Shown: positions 52,211 to 60,668, counted from the first letter of the stretch. The stretch is 64,000 nucleotides of DNA from Bradyrhizobium sp. CCGUVB1N3 (GCF_024199925.1 NZ_JANADR010000001.1:3844001-3908000), one strand, 5' to 3'. The notes: generated by a model from the sequence alone, not told the origin. Made by a program: numbers and translations.

Positions 52211-53026
52211 ATGTCGAATGAATTCCACTTGGATCATTACCTGGCGCGCATCGGCCATCGCGGGGCGGTGAACCCGGATCTGGCCACGCTCACCGCACTT
52301 CACAGCGCTCACGTCGATGCGATCCCGTTCGAGGGGCTCAATCCGCTGTTGAGCCGGCCCGTCCTTCTCGATCTGCCGGCCGTGCAGGCCAAGCTCGTCG
52401 ATTCCAGGCGCGGCGGCTATTGCTTCGAGCAGAATGCGCTGTTCAAGGCGGCGCTCGAACGCATCGGCTTCAGCGTCACGGGCCTTTGCGCCCGGGTGCG
52501 CTGGATGGCCGCACCTGACAGCCCGCTCGGGCCAAAGACACATATGCTGCTCAAGGTCGAGCTGCCCGAGGGGCCTCATATTGCCGATGTCGGCTTCGGC
52601 GCCTGCGTGCTCGACGCGCCCCTGCAGCTCGAGACGAACATCGAGCAGCGCACCGCGATGGGCAATTATCGCCTCGTCGAGACCGACGGCCTCTATACGA
52701 TCAGCGCGCAACGGCCCCCGGGATGGCGCACGATGTATGTCTTCGACCTCGTGCCGCAGATCCAGTCCGACTACGAGCTCAGCAACTATTTCACGTCGAC
52801 CAGCTCGGCCGCACCCTTCACCAGCACGCTGATCATGGAACGCGTCGCAGCGGATGTGCGCTACAAGCTCGCCAACCGCCGGCTGACCATCGAAGGGCGC
52901 GACGGCGAGGTGAAGAGCGAGCGCACGATCGACGGCGCCGACGAGCTCGGCCGGGTGCTGCATCAAACGTTCAACGTCGAGCCGCCCGTGCCGGTCGAAG
53001 AGGTGTTTGCGAAGATCGGGGGATAG
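52211..53026 (+). CDS. arylamine N-acetyltransferase
   Basis: A 271-residue cytoplasmic enzyme that moves acetyl from acetyl-CoA to arylamines and hydrazines. The catalytic triad is visible: Cys in SRRGGYCFEQN (about 69), His in KTHMLLKVEL (about 107) and Asp in IADVGFGA (about 122). AIPFEGLNPLLSR precedes the Cys as usual. The length is typical of NATs (about 270-280). ATG at 52211 has AGGGA upstream; a TTG at 52169 would give an unneeded extension. Confidence 0.92.
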   Translation: MSNEFHLDHYLARIGHRGAVNPDLATLTALHSAHVDAIPFEGLNPLLSRPVLLDLPAVQAKLVDSRRGGYCFEQNALFKAALERIGFSVTGLCARVRWMAAPDSPLGPKTHMLLKVELPEGPHIADVGFGACVLDAPLQLETNIEQRTAMGNYRLVETDGLYTISAQRPPGWRTMYVFDLVPQIQSDYELSNYFTSTSSAAPFTSTLIMERVAADVRYKLANRRLTIEGRDGEVKSERTIDGADELGRVLHQTFNVEPPVPVEEVFAKIGG

Positions 53027-53052
53027 ACATTCGAGACACGCGTACTGGCTTA

Positions 53053-53199
53053 CCCTCTCCCCTTGCGGGAGAGGGTGGCTTCGCGCAGCGAAGCCGGGTG
53101 AGGGGTCTCTCTCCGCCAGTGAACCTGTCGCAGCGAATTCGCGGAAAGCCCCCTCATCCGTCGCGCTGCGCGCGACACCTTCTCCCACAAGGGGAAAAG
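53053..53199. repeat. dispersed rhizobial intergenic repeat (RPE-like)
   Basis: A 147-bp block of hairpins: CCCTCTCCC-CTTG-CGGGAGAGGG (53053-53075), GGCTTCGC-GCA-GCGAAGCC (53077-53095), and a diverged reverse copy near CTTCTCCCACAAGGGG (53180-53195). I recall this composite repeat from very many Bradyrhizobium and Mesorhizobium intergenic regions. It follows the NAT gene and precedes the integrase. Confidence 0.7.
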
Positions 53200-53279
53200 T
53201 TTGCACTTCCTTGCAGCGTCTTGCATTAGCCAGGCGGCTTCTAAACCCATGATATCCATAGTAAATTCTGCACAGTCCT

Positions 53280-53313
53280 GAAGTGGGGCGCAAGAGGTTG
53301 CACCCCGCACTTC
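53280..53313. repeat. long inverted repeat before the integrase
   Basis: GAAGTGGGGCGCAA-GAGG-TTGCACCCCGCACTTC forms a 14-16-bp stem with one mismatch and one bulge, 34 bases before the integrase start. It could be an attachment-site arm, an integrase-binding site or a terminator for the left neighbour. Confidence 0.4.
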
Positions 53314-53346
53314 CCGACACCGGGCCGGACACTAAAACAAACAGGA

Positions 53347-54630
53347 ATGTGCAAGATCATGGCTAAGCCCCGCAATTATTCTCTTGAAAGTCCGACCGCG
53401 CGATTGAGGCTCGCTATCCGCAAGAAGCCCTACTGGCAACGGCTCGGCCCCGGCCTCTCCCTTGGCTATCGCCGCAACGAAGGCGCAGGCACTTGGTCGA
53501 TCCGCGCCGCTGATGGCCAGGGCGGTGAGTGGCTGAAGAAGTTCGGCGTCGCCGACGACTTCGACAAGCCCGATGCAAAGACGATCTTCAACTACGGCCA
53601 AGCCGTCACCGAAGCCCGCAAGCTGGTGCGCGGCGGCGACCAGGATGAAGTTGAGGAGGAGCAAGGGAATAAGCCCGTCACCCTCGGCATCGCGATGGAC
53701 CGCTACAAGGACGACCTGGTCTCGCGCGGCGCGAACGCCAGCAACGCTACGACCCCGAAGGGCCATCTGCCCGCCAGCCTCTTGAGCAAGCCAGTGCCGC
53801 TGCTCGATGCGCAGGAGCTGCGCAAGTGGCGCGATGGCCTGCTGGCGAAGATGGTCCCGGCCAGCGTCAACCGGTACTGCAAAGTGATCAGGGCCGCGCT
53901 CAACCTCGCCGCGGCGAGCGACCGGCGCATCAAGAACGAGCACGCCTGGACGACCGGGCTCGAAATGCTGCCGGATGCCAACGAGGTCAACAATGTCATC
54001 CTGGCCGATGGGCAGGTCGTCGGCTTTGTCGCGGGTGCCTATGCCCACGACGAAAAGCTGGGAGAGTTCGCCGAGGTGCTGGCCCAGAGCGGGGCGCGGC
54101 CCTCGCAAGCTGCTCGGCTCTGCGTGCGGGACCTGATCGCGCACAAGACCGAGCCGAGGCTGATGATGCCGAAGTCGGCCAAGGGCGGCGGCCGCAACCG
54201 CACCAGCAAAAAGGCCGAGCGCTACACCGTGCACATCACCCCGGCGCTGGCCGAACGGCTGGCGAAGGCGGCTAAGGGTCGCCCCGCGAGCGCGCCGCTC
54301 CTGGTACGGAGCAACGGCAAGACCTGGGGCGTCGATGGCAAGGGCGTCTCTGACGACTATCGCGACGACGTTGCCGAGGTCGTCAAGGCCATCGGGCTCG
54401 ATCCGGACGAGGTCGGCATGTACGCCTTGCGCCATAGCAGCATCGTCCGCAACCTATTGCTCAACGTCCCCATCAGAGTCGTCGCTGCAAGCCACAACAC
54501 CTCGGTAGCGGAAATCGAGCGGACCTATTCGAAGTTCATCACCGAGCATTCCGGCAACCTCTCGCGCCGCGCTCTGCTCGATCACGAGGTCGTACCGTCC
54601 GATAACGTCATCCCGCTAGCAGCGGCGTGA
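53347..54630 (+). CDS. int: tyrosine recombinase/integrase
   Basis: A 427-residue site-specific recombinase. The catalytic pattern is readable: first Arg in AQSGARPSQAARLCVRDL near 255, His/Arg box YALRHSSIVRNLLLN near 358, HNTS, and the nucleophile Tyr in IERTYSKFITEHSG near 396. The SAM-like core-binding domain is around residues 105-210. It lies between rhizobial housekeeping-type genes and a run of accessory genes, so it probably mobilised the right-hand element. No tRNA gene borders it here. Confidence 0.88.
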   Translation: MCKIMAKPRNYSLESPTARLRLAIRKKPYWQRLGPGLSLGYRRNEGAGTWSIRAADGQGGEWLKKFGVADDFDKPDAKTIFNYGQAVTEARKLVRGGDQDEVEEEQGNKPVTLGIAMDRYKDDLVSRGANASNATTPKGHLPASLLSKPVPLLDAQELRKWRDGLLAKMVPASVNRYCKVIRAALNLAAASDRRIKNEHAWTTGLEMLPDANEVNNVILADGQVVGFVAGAYAHDEKLGEFAEVLAQSGARPSQAARLCVRDLIAHKTEPRLMMPKSAKGGGRNRTSKKAERYTVHITPALAERLAKAAKGRPASAPLLVRSNGKTWGVDGKGVSDDYRDDVAEVVKAIGLDPDEVGMYALRHSSIVRNLLLNVPIRVVAASHNTSVAEIERTYSKFITEHSGNLSRRALLDHEVVPSDNVIPLAAA

Positions 54631-54707
54631 TGAAGCCAATTAGCACTGCTTTGGCAGATTGTCGGTTTCGCCGCGCTTTATAGGATTCCCGAAAATTTTT
54701 CGATGAT

Positions 54708-56477
54708 TCATGGGTGGGCTCTTGGAGGGCTGGCCATGGCCGGATGGGAAGACGGGGGGCTGGAGCCCAAGTTCCCAAGTTGCGGGACGAGCATAATGTT
54801 GCCGCCTAGCGGATTGTCTATGGTCGGCCCCCCACTCCCTGGTTCCAGGTGCGCTGTGTAAGTGTGACCGTGTATCCGCAAGTTTGCGCGCTCAAGCGGC
54901 GTCCTCGGCAGCTGGCCCCTTGTGCTCAGTACGCGGATTATGCAGGGCGGAGCCCGTTGGCAGCCGTGCTCCCAGCCTAGGACGAGATATCCGACATCCT
55001 CCTCTAAGGATCGATCCACGAAGCTCGGGCCAGCCTCGCCAGACGATGATGGCCTAGCGATGTCTGGCGGCGGTGTATTCAGATCCACAGGCGACGGGAG
55101 CTCCGTAGCTTCTTGCCGCAGCGTCGGTGGTTCCCCGCTGCTGCCTGCATTCGGCGGCCCCTCGACGAGTGGCGACTCGGGATCACCGGGGAACCTACCG
55201 GCACCATGGCCACGACTGGCGTTTTCGGCTTGCCAGGTCAGTTCGCGCAAATGCGTTCCCGCAGCAAGCCAGTGTCCACGCCTTGGCACAGAACCACATA
55301 TTTCGCCGACAAGTTGCCGACCAACGGCACGTTGTGTCACCCGATCGAACGCATCAAAGACAGTGAGCCTTGACGGCCGATTTGCCTCGGCAGAAGTGCC
55401 CTCGGCTAGACGACCACGCCCAATTCTTACGGGCCTGTCGGGCTCGGCAAGACGAGCAGCTCCGGAGGTAAAGGCGACGTCGAAGGCCTCGGCCCCAGCT
55501 GAGATTGCCGGCCAGCGAAGATCGATGCGCCCCGTCTGGGACTGGTCGAACGCAGATCGAGCTAACAATTGTCCTACCAGATTGAGGGTGTATTCCGCGG
55601 TACTGGCCCCCCATCCTGGCGGGGTCAGTAGGGCATCGTTCGATACAAGCTGGGAGGCATAAGACACGAGGTTTAAGATCTCGCGGACGTAGCTGTAAGC
55701 AATGTTGGCGTTGGACCGAACCACTGCTTCGTAGGCGGAGGCCTTCTCCTCCGGTGAGCCGTGAAGGTTTGCACGGGCCATTGTGCCGCCGGTGTGCGCC
55801 GTGAGGACGAATGTTCCCACGGCCGCTCCCAGGCTGGCTACGAAACGCAAGAGCTGGTCTGCGGGCGCGTTGGGCGTTCCGGCGAGTGAGAGGGCCGCTG
55901 ATGGCGCCGACCGCTCTCCGCGAAATCCTCTCCAATAAGCCTGCCAATTGCCTGTCGCCCGCCATGTGTGCACGCCCGCTCTTGCGCCAGCGATTGATCC
56001 CATCACTATGCTGACCGCAGCATGTACTGCCATCGCAGTATCGCTGCCCTTTTGTGGATTTTGCGAATCAACGGAGTATTTTTTCACCCCCGCCCCAGCG
56101 AGGCGACCAACAAAGGTCTCTAACGCCCCCAATACTGCGATCACCATTAACAGCACGGCCGTCCGATACCACCATCGGTCGCGGCCAGCAGAGCGCACCT
56201 CTTGACGCTCCGTTCGCGCGATCGCATCGGGTGACTGCGATTCGCTGTCCCGGAGCGGGGGTTCTGCGTGCCCTGCAACATCCTGTTCGTCGCGAGAATC
56301 TCCAGAGCACGGTGTCCCCGTTGCGACAATTTCACAGGCCATTGAGAGTTGTTCGGATGTGCTTTCGTGCGTTCGTCGCTGGTCATCAGTTAGCGTAGGC
56401 GGACCACCGACGTTATCTGGGACCCACACTCGAATAGGGGTTGGATCGCTCTTGCTCCCCCGCAGAGCCTCAGCCAC
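54708..56477 (-). CDS. putative type III secreted effector
   Basis: From GTG at 56477 (overlapping the chaperone stop by 8 bases) the protein has 589 residues. The N-terminal ~100 residues are Ser/Thr/Asp-rich and disordered, as secretion signals are. A hydrophobic helix (TAVLLMVIAVLGALETFVG) is near 110, and two further apolar stretches (AMAVHAAVSIVMGSIAGARA, LLRFVASLGAAVGTFVLTAH) follow. The C-terminal third is proline-rich. No enzyme motif is recognised. The adjacent CesT-type chaperone is the main reason for the effector call; a phage membrane protein is the alternative. Confidence 0.5.
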   Translation of the reverse strand: MAEALRGSKSDPTPIRVWVPDNVGGPPTLTDDQRRTHESTSEQLSMACEIVATGTPCSGDSRDEQDVAGHAEPPLRDSESQSPDAIARTERQEVRSAGRDRWWYRTAVLLMVIAVLGALETFVGRLAGAGVKKYSVDSQNPQKGSDTAMAVHAAVSIVMGSIAGARAGVHTWRATGNWQAYWRGFRGERSAPSAALSLAGTPNAPADQLLRFVASLGAAVGTFVLTAHTGGTMARANLHGSPEEKASAYEAVVRSNANIAYSYVREILNLVSYASQLVSNDALLTPPGWGASTAEYTLNLVGQLLARSAFDQSQTGRIDLRWPAISAGAEAFDVAFTSGAARLAEPDRPVRIGRGRLAEGTSAEANRPSRLTVFDAFDRVTQRAVGRQLVGEICGSVPRRGHWLAAGTHLRELTWQAENASRGHGAGRFPGDPESPLVEGPPNAGSSGEPPTLRQEATELPSPVDLNTPPPDIARPSSSGEAGPSFVDRSLEEDVGYLVLGWEHGCQRAPPCIIRVLSTRGQLPRTPLERANLRIHGHTYTAHLEPGSGGPTIDNPLGGNIMLVPQLGNLGSSPPSSHPAMASPPRAHP

Positions 56478-56868
56478 GGCTCCGCCCGTGCAGCCAAGCT
56501 TTGGCCTGCAGTGCCAGCGCATCAAGCAACGGCGCGAATGTTGGCGGGTCGATCTGCGCAAAATCGAACCTCTGACCCAAAACAAGGTGCTGGCTCGACG
56601 GATTGACGAAGAACAGCGGCGCACCAAGCAGGAAGTTCTCAAGGTTTCGGGACAATGCAAGTCCAACCAAGTCATGCTCGGCGGCCGTAGAAATCATGCC
56701 CGCGTCGAGCAGCACGGCGGCTAAATCCTGTCGGTCTCCACATGGATGAATGAATGTGCAGATAATGTCGTGCACAATCAGCGTTCGATCCCGAGCGAAG
56801 TCCCCAATATCGTCCAGCTTCATTGTACTGGAGTAGTGGCTGAGCCACTGAGAGAAAGCACATGCCAC
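56470..56868 (-). CDS. CesT-type type III secretion chaperone
   Basis: A 132-residue acidic protein with the class I chaperone pattern: N-terminal helix FSQWLSHYSS, beta region RTLIVHDIICTFIHP, helix-turn ALSRNLENFLLGAPLFFVNP, strand HLVLGQRFDFAQIDP, and the final helix TFAPLLDALALQAKAWL. Such proteins bind an effector's N-terminus and are often encoded just before it, as here. GTG at 56868 has GGAGGGG upstream; ATG at 56823 is an alternative. Family assignment is by pattern, not by search. Confidence 0.6.
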   Translation of the reverse strand: MACAFSQWLSHYSSTMKLDDIGDFARDRTLIVHDIICTFIHPCGDRQDLAAVLLDAGMISTAAEHDLVGLALSRNLENFLLGAPLFFVNPSSQHLVLGQRFDFAQIDPPTFAPLLDALALQAKAWLHGRSRG

Positions 56869-56931
56869 AATGCCCCTCCATGACAGTCTTTCTAACCTTA
56901 ACCATTGTATGTTTCAGGCGTGTGACTGACA

Positions 56932-57200
56932 CCTCGTTCTGCCTGGCGGCGCTCGACGACGCCTTGGCACGACACGGCCGACCGAAGATTTTCAACACCG
57001 ATCAAGGCTCGCAATTCATCAGCGCGGCCTTCACCGGCGCGCTTGCGGCCAGGATCAAGATCTCCATGGATGGCTGCGGCCGCTGGATGGACAACTTGTT
57101 CATCGAACGGCTGTGGCGCTCCCTCAAGCATGAGGATATTTACCTCAAGGGCTACGCCGACGGCCGCGAGGCCGGCATCGCCGCATGGATAGAGTTCTAA
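56932..57200 (+). pseudogene. IS3-family transposase remnant (orfB fragment)
   Basis: About 90 codons of an IS3-type DDE domain: RHGRPKIFNTDQGSQFISAA holds the second catalytic Asp and NLFIERLWRSLKHEDIYLKG the Glu. The N-terminal half with the first Asp is missing. The frame stops early at 57198; a shifted frame continues with NEQRLQPSVLLGNP, resembling the usual C-terminus. It lies directly upstream of the chaperone gene on the opposite strand. It is not the same IS type as the intact element at 61203. Confidence 0.75.
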
Positions 57201-57371
57201 AATGAACAGCGCTTGCAGCCGAGCGTTCTCTTGGGTAACCCGCATGTGCCTCAACCTCTCGCGCCTAGCGTGCAGTTGGAGATTACCAAGGGACGGGGGA
57301 TACCCTTCCACCGCTAGAGACTCCTCAGCGCCGATGTCATCGGCTGCGGGCAGCTCGTTACTACACGCCGC

Positions 57372-57551
57372 TTACGCGGAGCTGTTTTTGCGTTCTGCGG
57401 TGGCGCGCTTGACGCGCTCGCGGTGGCATTCCTTGCAGACCGTCATCGTCGCGTCCCGGAGGCCGGGGCGCACCTGCACATAGAAATCGCCGAGCGGCTT
57501 CTCGTTGCAGCACGCCTTGCAGACCTTGGTCGCGATAACCTGCGTGTTCAT
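57372..57551 (-). CDS. small zinc-ribbon protein
   Basis: A 59-residue protein with two Cys pairs (KVCKACCNEKPLGDFY and TVCKECHRERVKRA), a treble-clef-like ribbon as in HNH-related phage proteins. Its ATG at 57551 overlaps the previous stop. It is the last gene of the small-gene run. Before it, 57201-57371 holds no gene. Confidence 0.6.
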   Translation of the reverse strand: MNTQVIATKVCKACCNEKPLGDFYVQVRPGLRDATMTVCKECHRERVKRATAERKNSSA

Positions 57552-57913
57552 CGTCGGCTGATCTCCGTCATCTTGCCGCAGTGCCAGCACTTGGTGCGGC
57601 TGCGTTCGCGAAGCCGCTGCATTTCGTCGATATAGCGCTCGCGCGCGCGGGACCACTGCGTTTCCTCGCTCGCCATGATCCGCAGGACAAACATCGGATC
57701 GAGCCGAGTATGGCAGCGCCCGCATTCCACCTCGGTCTCGCCCTCGCGCAGATAGTAGGTCACCGGGACGAAGCCGCGCCCTTCGACGTAGTAGGACCGA
57801 TGATCGCAGCCGTCGCGGTCGCCCCAGCGGTCGACCACCTTGAGGAACGACGGCTCGCCAGCGGGCGGGTCCTTGAATCTGACCGGGAGGCGCGAAATCT
57901 TATCGTCGCCCAT
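57548..57913 (-). CDS. hypothetical protein with zinc-binding cysteines
   Basis: A 121-residue protein: MGDDKISRLPVRFKDPPAGE, then a CGRC pair (EVECGRCHTRLDPMFVLRIM) and a CWHC pair near the C-terminus (TKCWHCGKMTEISRR), which could form one zinc site each or together. The start at 57913 avoids overlap with the HNH-like gene. Function unknown; relatives occur in rhizobial prophage clusters as far as I recall. Confidence 0.6.
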   Translation of the reverse strand: MGDDKISRLPVRFKDPPAGEPSFLKVVDRWGDRDGCDHRSYYVEGRGFVPVTYYLREGETEVECGRCHTRLDPMFVLRIMASEETQWSRARERYIDEMQRLRERSRTKCWHCGKMTEISRR

Positions 57914-57914
57914 C

Positions 57915-58307
57915 TCACGCTCCTTTGCGGCCAAACTTGCGCTTCGGCCAGCGGCTGGGCGGTCGGGGCTCGCCCCGATCCTTGGCCAGGAGCCGCGCCC
58001 GGAATTCCTCCCCGGCCTTCTCGATCCGGCGCGTCTTTGCCATCTGCGGGATATCCCGCTCGCGCGTCTTGACGTTGTGCTCCTCGATTAGCATCGGCGT
58101 CAAATTCCAGAACTCATCCGAGCCGCCTTGCGCGTGATAGAGCCCATGATCGAACCGGAAGAGCGAGAGCACCTGGTCCTCGGTCATCTTCACCGCATCC
58201 TCGTGCGGGATGATCTTCACCAGCTTGCCGGTGCCGTCGTCAGTCAGCATCTCGCAAAGCGTCGCCGCGAGCTTCGTCTTGAACGAGATGTGGCCGCGCC
58301 GCCGCAT
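57915..58307 (-). CDS. HNH-endonuclease-like protein
   Basis: A 130-residue basic protein. SLFRFDHGLYHAQGGSDEFW then NLTPMLIEEHNVKTRERDIP and MAKTRRI has the His...Asn-Leu...His-x-x-Lys-Thr spacing of short phage HNH proteins, though the usual first His of the second motif is replaced (LIEEHN). Cysteines of the zinc variant are lacking. Start ATG at 58307 overlaps the preceding stop (TGATG). Confidence 0.55.
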   Translation of the reverse strand: MRRRGHISFKTKLAATLCEMLTDDGTGKLVKIIPHEDAVKMTEDQVLSLFRFDHGLYHAQGGSDEFWNLTPMLIEEHNVKTRERDIPQMAKTRRIEKAGEEFRARLLAKDRGEPRPPSRWPKRKFGRKGA

Positions 58308-58484
58308 CAATCCTCTTCGACAGGCTCGTTCGTCCAGGAATCCGGGTCGGTCAGCACGTCGGGCCGATAGCGTCCGAGCTTCTCCTTCCGGCACTTATCG
58401 CAGACCCGGCACAGCGGAATGCCGCGCGCATCGCGCTCCCCACGACTGCTTGCCGGACCGGGAGGGGCAAAGATTATCGGCCAT
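58307..58484 (-). pseudogene. frameshifted zinc-finger-like small gene
   Basis: From ATG 58484 the frame reads MADNLCPSRSGKQSWG and then becomes nonsense. A shifted frame carries the expected continuation ERDARGIPLCRVCDKCRKEK and runs to the stop at 58307-58309. The total length of 178 bases is one more than a multiple of three. The shift lies at the GGGG run near 58435. I recall the DARG...CDKC pattern from a common rhizobial phage-type protein. Confidence 0.55.
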
Positions 58485-58495
58485 ACTTGCGCTCC

Positions 58496-58672
58496 TCATC
58501 TCGTCTTCAGCGGCGTGGGCGTTTCGTAAATCGTCACCAGCTCGACGACGGCGAACTGCTCCCGGTACAGGCAGTCTGCCGCCAGCGCGTCAGCCAGCTG
58601 CATGGCCTGGTCGGCCCGGTGCAGCTCGGCGACGATCTCGCCCTTGGTCAGGTTGATGACGCGGAAGGTCAT
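58496..58672 (-). CDS. small hypothetical protein
   Basis: A 58-residue protein starting MTFRVINLTKGEIVAELHRA, followed by ADALAADCLYREQFAVVELV. The start overlaps the previous gene by four bases. No family recognised. Confidence 0.5.
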   Translation of the reverse strand: MTFRVINLTKGEIVAELHRADQAMQLADALAADCLYREQFAVVELVTIYETPTPLKTR

Positions 58673-58920
58673 TGCAGCCGCTCTTTCACCTGATCGGCGA
58701 TCATCTGCCGCGTATACGCCGCCCAATGGTCGAACTCGTCCACGGCGTCGAGCGGATTGATGAAAGGGACCGTCGTGAACACGGAGACGGCCATGCAGCC
58801 GATGATATTGTACGCAACCCCTGGGGTCACGCCGTTGATGAGGGTGAGCAGCACGTTGGCGGCATCGCGACCGATATCCGCGTCCCGCTCAGCCATCTCC
58901 TCGTCCTGCTGTGCGCTCAT
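58669..58920 (-). CDS. small hypothetical protein
   Basis: An 83-residue acidic protein (MSAQQDEEMAERDADIGRDA, then a moderately apolar middle GVTPGVAYNIIGCMAVSVFT). Its start overlaps the upstream stop by four bases (ATGA). No family recognised. Confidence 0.5.
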   Translation of the reverse strand: MSAQQDEEMAERDADIGRDAANVLLTLINGVTPGVAYNIIGCMAVSVFTTVPFINPLDAVDEFDHWAAYTRQMIADQVKERLQ

Positions 58921-59288
58921 GACGCTGCTGGTCCCATGATCTCGCGGAAGTGCTCACGACAAACGTAGCTCGTCAGCGGATGCCTGATCGGCTGCGGGTC
59001 GTCGGCGAAGACCACTTCCTCGACCGTGTGCGCGGCGGGCTTGCCGCAGAAGCAGCGCTCGCCATCGCGGCTCCCAGGATGCGCCGCTGATCGCTCAACC
59101 AGGCCAAGCAGCCAGACCACCAGATTGGCGCGGTCAGGCAGCATCAACTCATTGCCGGGGTTCGCCTCGCGCCAGCGGCGCACCGCCCGCATGTCGGCCT
59201 CCCACTGCAGATCGAAAATGTCCTGCAGCTCGGTTGCTTCTTCTTTGGCTGCGGCCAGCTCGGCCCGAACGGTCTCGAATTCGTTCAC
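58917..59288 (-). CDS. hypothetical protein, coiled coil plus Cys/His cluster
   Basis: A 123-residue protein. The N-terminal 35 residues form a coiled coil (ETVRAELAAAKEEATELQDI). The C-terminal half has RCFCGKPAAHTVEEVVF and SYVCREHFREIM, a possible zinc site. It overlaps both neighbours by four bases. Function unknown. Confidence 0.55.
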   Translation of the reverse strand: MNEFETVRAELAAAKEEATELQDIFDLQWEADMRAVRRWREANPGNELMLPDRANLVVWLLGLVERSAAHPGSRDGERCFCGKPAAHTVEEVVFADDPQPIRHPLTSYVCREHFREIMGPAAS

Positions 59289-59962
59289 TTCAGCACCTTC
59301 TGGATTTCGGACAGCGACTTCTCGATCTTGTCGGCCAAGGCGAACAGGCGCTGCGCTTGGTCGAGGTGCGGCCGCAATGCCTTGATGTCAGTGAGCACCT
59401 TGTGCGCTTCAATGACCTGCTGGCGAATTTCCTCGTTGCCGACTTCGTCGCCGAAATTCTCCTCCCGGAGTAGCTTCACCCAGGCGCGCGGCACGCCGAG
59501 ATCGGTCGCCACCTTTTCGTCGGTCCAGCCGCGCCCGTAGCCGACCTTGCCGTCGATATAGACATCGTTCAGCTTCTCAAAAATGATGCGCCGGTCTTCG
59601 CGCGTCATCACCCTGGCGTTCTCCTGCACCACCTGCAGCGGCTGCTCGGTTTTGTTCACCACGGGCTTCTCCTCAGATTTCCGGATTGCTGCAAACTTCG
59701 CTGCGTTGAAGCATTTGGGGCAGCGGTGGGTCGTGGCGGTCTTGCCGATGCGCCAACCCTTCTGCTCCAGTTTGCGCGCGATGAACTGCCACTCGATGTT
59801 GCTGTCCATGCCGCGCCCATTCGCCATCACGTTCACCGGGAGCGGAACGGCGGCCTCGCAATTCGGGGCTCCGCATCGGGCAATGATGCCCCGCACCAGT
59901 CTGCCGTCATCGCCGTAAGGCACTCGCGTATGCTCGAACACAGTCGAAACGACGTTACTCAT
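59285..59962 (-). CDS. hypothetical phage-type protein with zinc ribbon
   Basis: A 225-residue protein. The N-terminal part carries CGAPNCEAAVPLPVN and HRCPKCFNAAKF, a likely split zinc ribbon. The middle GRGWTDEKVATDLGVPRAWV looks like an HTH, and the C-terminal ~50 residues form a coiled coil (ALADKIEKSLSEIQKVL). A DNA-binding role is likely but unproven. Its start overlaps the TSCPD-like gene upstream by 8 bases. Confidence 0.6.
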   Translation of the reverse strand: MSNVVSTVFEHTRVPYGDDGRLVRGIIARCGAPNCEAAVPLPVNVMANGRGMDSNIEWQFIARKLEQKGWRIGKTATTHRCPKCFNAAKFAAIRKSEEKPVVNKTEQPLQVVQENARVMTREDRRIIFEKLNDVYIDGKVGYGRGWTDEKVATDLGVPRAWVKLLREENFGDEVGNEEIRQQVIEAHKVLTDIKALRPHLDQAQRLFALADKIEKSLSEIQKVLK

Positions 59963-60277
59963 CCTTCGCCCTCACTTCCGAAAGGAGCCGGTCGATCACC
60001 GCGCCGATGATCGAGGACGGCTGGCCCTGGCCGTCGCGGGTGATGGCGCTCGCCATATTCTCGATCTGCGCGCCGTATTGCAGCGCGAGCGACAGCAGGA
60101 CTGCACCATCCCGCGCGATAGCCTCGACGGCTTCGCCCAGACTTGCCACCCGAGATGAAGACCTCACCGAGCGCGCCGTCCTCGTAGAAGCCGAGCGTGA
60201 CGGCATAGCCTCGATTGAGGCCGCCGAAGCTGATGTCGAAGGTCTCGGCGCAGCGGCAAGGTCCTGCGGTCGGTCAT
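59955..60277 (-). pseudogene. TSCPD-domain protein gene with two frameshifts
   Basis: Read from ATG 60277 the blocks lie in three frames: MTDRRTLPLRRD, then ETFDISFGGLNRGYAVTLGF and EDGALGEVFISGGKSG, then GEAVEAIARDGAVLLSLALQ up to the stop at 59955. The order matches small TSCPD (ribonucleotide-reductase-like) proteins of rhizobial phages, which I recall as one frame. The shifts are near 60243 and near 60138 (extra G in the TCTGGGCGAA context). Confidence 0.6.
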
Positions 60278-60483
60278 CGCATGTGTTCCCGGTGCTGCTC
60301 GTCAGTGTCCAGATCGACGATATCGACCCAGCCGATGTCGGCGCGCTGGCGGAAAGCCGACAGCTCAACCATCAGGCTGGCGTTCGTGGCGTGCACCGTC
60401 GTGATCGCGCACATGCCGCGTCGCTTCCCGTTATCGGGGTCCTCGACGCCGTAGAACGCAGATACACGCCACCGCCAGGCCAT
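60274..60483 (-). CDS. small hypothetical protein
   Basis: A 69-residue protein (MAWRWRVSAFYGVEDPDNGK, then ITTVHATNASLMVELSAFRQ). ATG at 60483 overlaps the upstream stop; a GTG at 60486 is in frame. No family recognised. Confidence 0.5.
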   Translation of the reverse strand: MAWRWRVSAFYGVEDPDNGKRRGMCAITTVHATNASLMVELSAFRQRADIGWVDIVDLDTDEQHREHMR

Positions 60484-60668
60484 CACGCCGCCTCGGCGAT
60501 CTTCGGCTTGCGCACTCGCCGCTCGCTCTCAAGCGCACCGGAAACCTGGCGGATGCAGGAGATCAGGTCGTTAGCCTGCGCCTTGGTGCTGATCGCCGCA
60601 GTGATGTGCAATTCGAGCGCGTCGTTCTCGGTCTTCAACTGGATGTCGGCCCCCTTGGGAATACGCAT
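60483..60668 (-). CDS. small hypothetical protein
   Basis: A 61-residue protein, MRIPKGADIQLKTENDALEL, ending in a basic tail (ERRVRKPKIAEAA). AGGAGAGA precedes the ATG (plus-strand TCTCTCCT at 60672-60679). No family recognised. Confidence 0.55.
   Translation of the reverse strand: MRIPKGADIQLKTENDALELHITAAISTKAQANDLISCIRQVSGALESERRVRKPKIAEAA

Noticed and set aside
53053..53199. CRISPR array
   Set aside because: The repeats are palindromic halves of one dispersed element, without regular spacers. No array was seen anywhere in the window.
54708..56675. Start of the putative effector at 56675
   Set aside because: It would overlap the chaperone gene by 206 bases; the GTG at 56477 gives the usual short overlap.
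56869..56950. tts-box before the chaperone gene
   Set aside because: Only a GTCAG-like start can be matched; the TCGAAAGCT core is absent.
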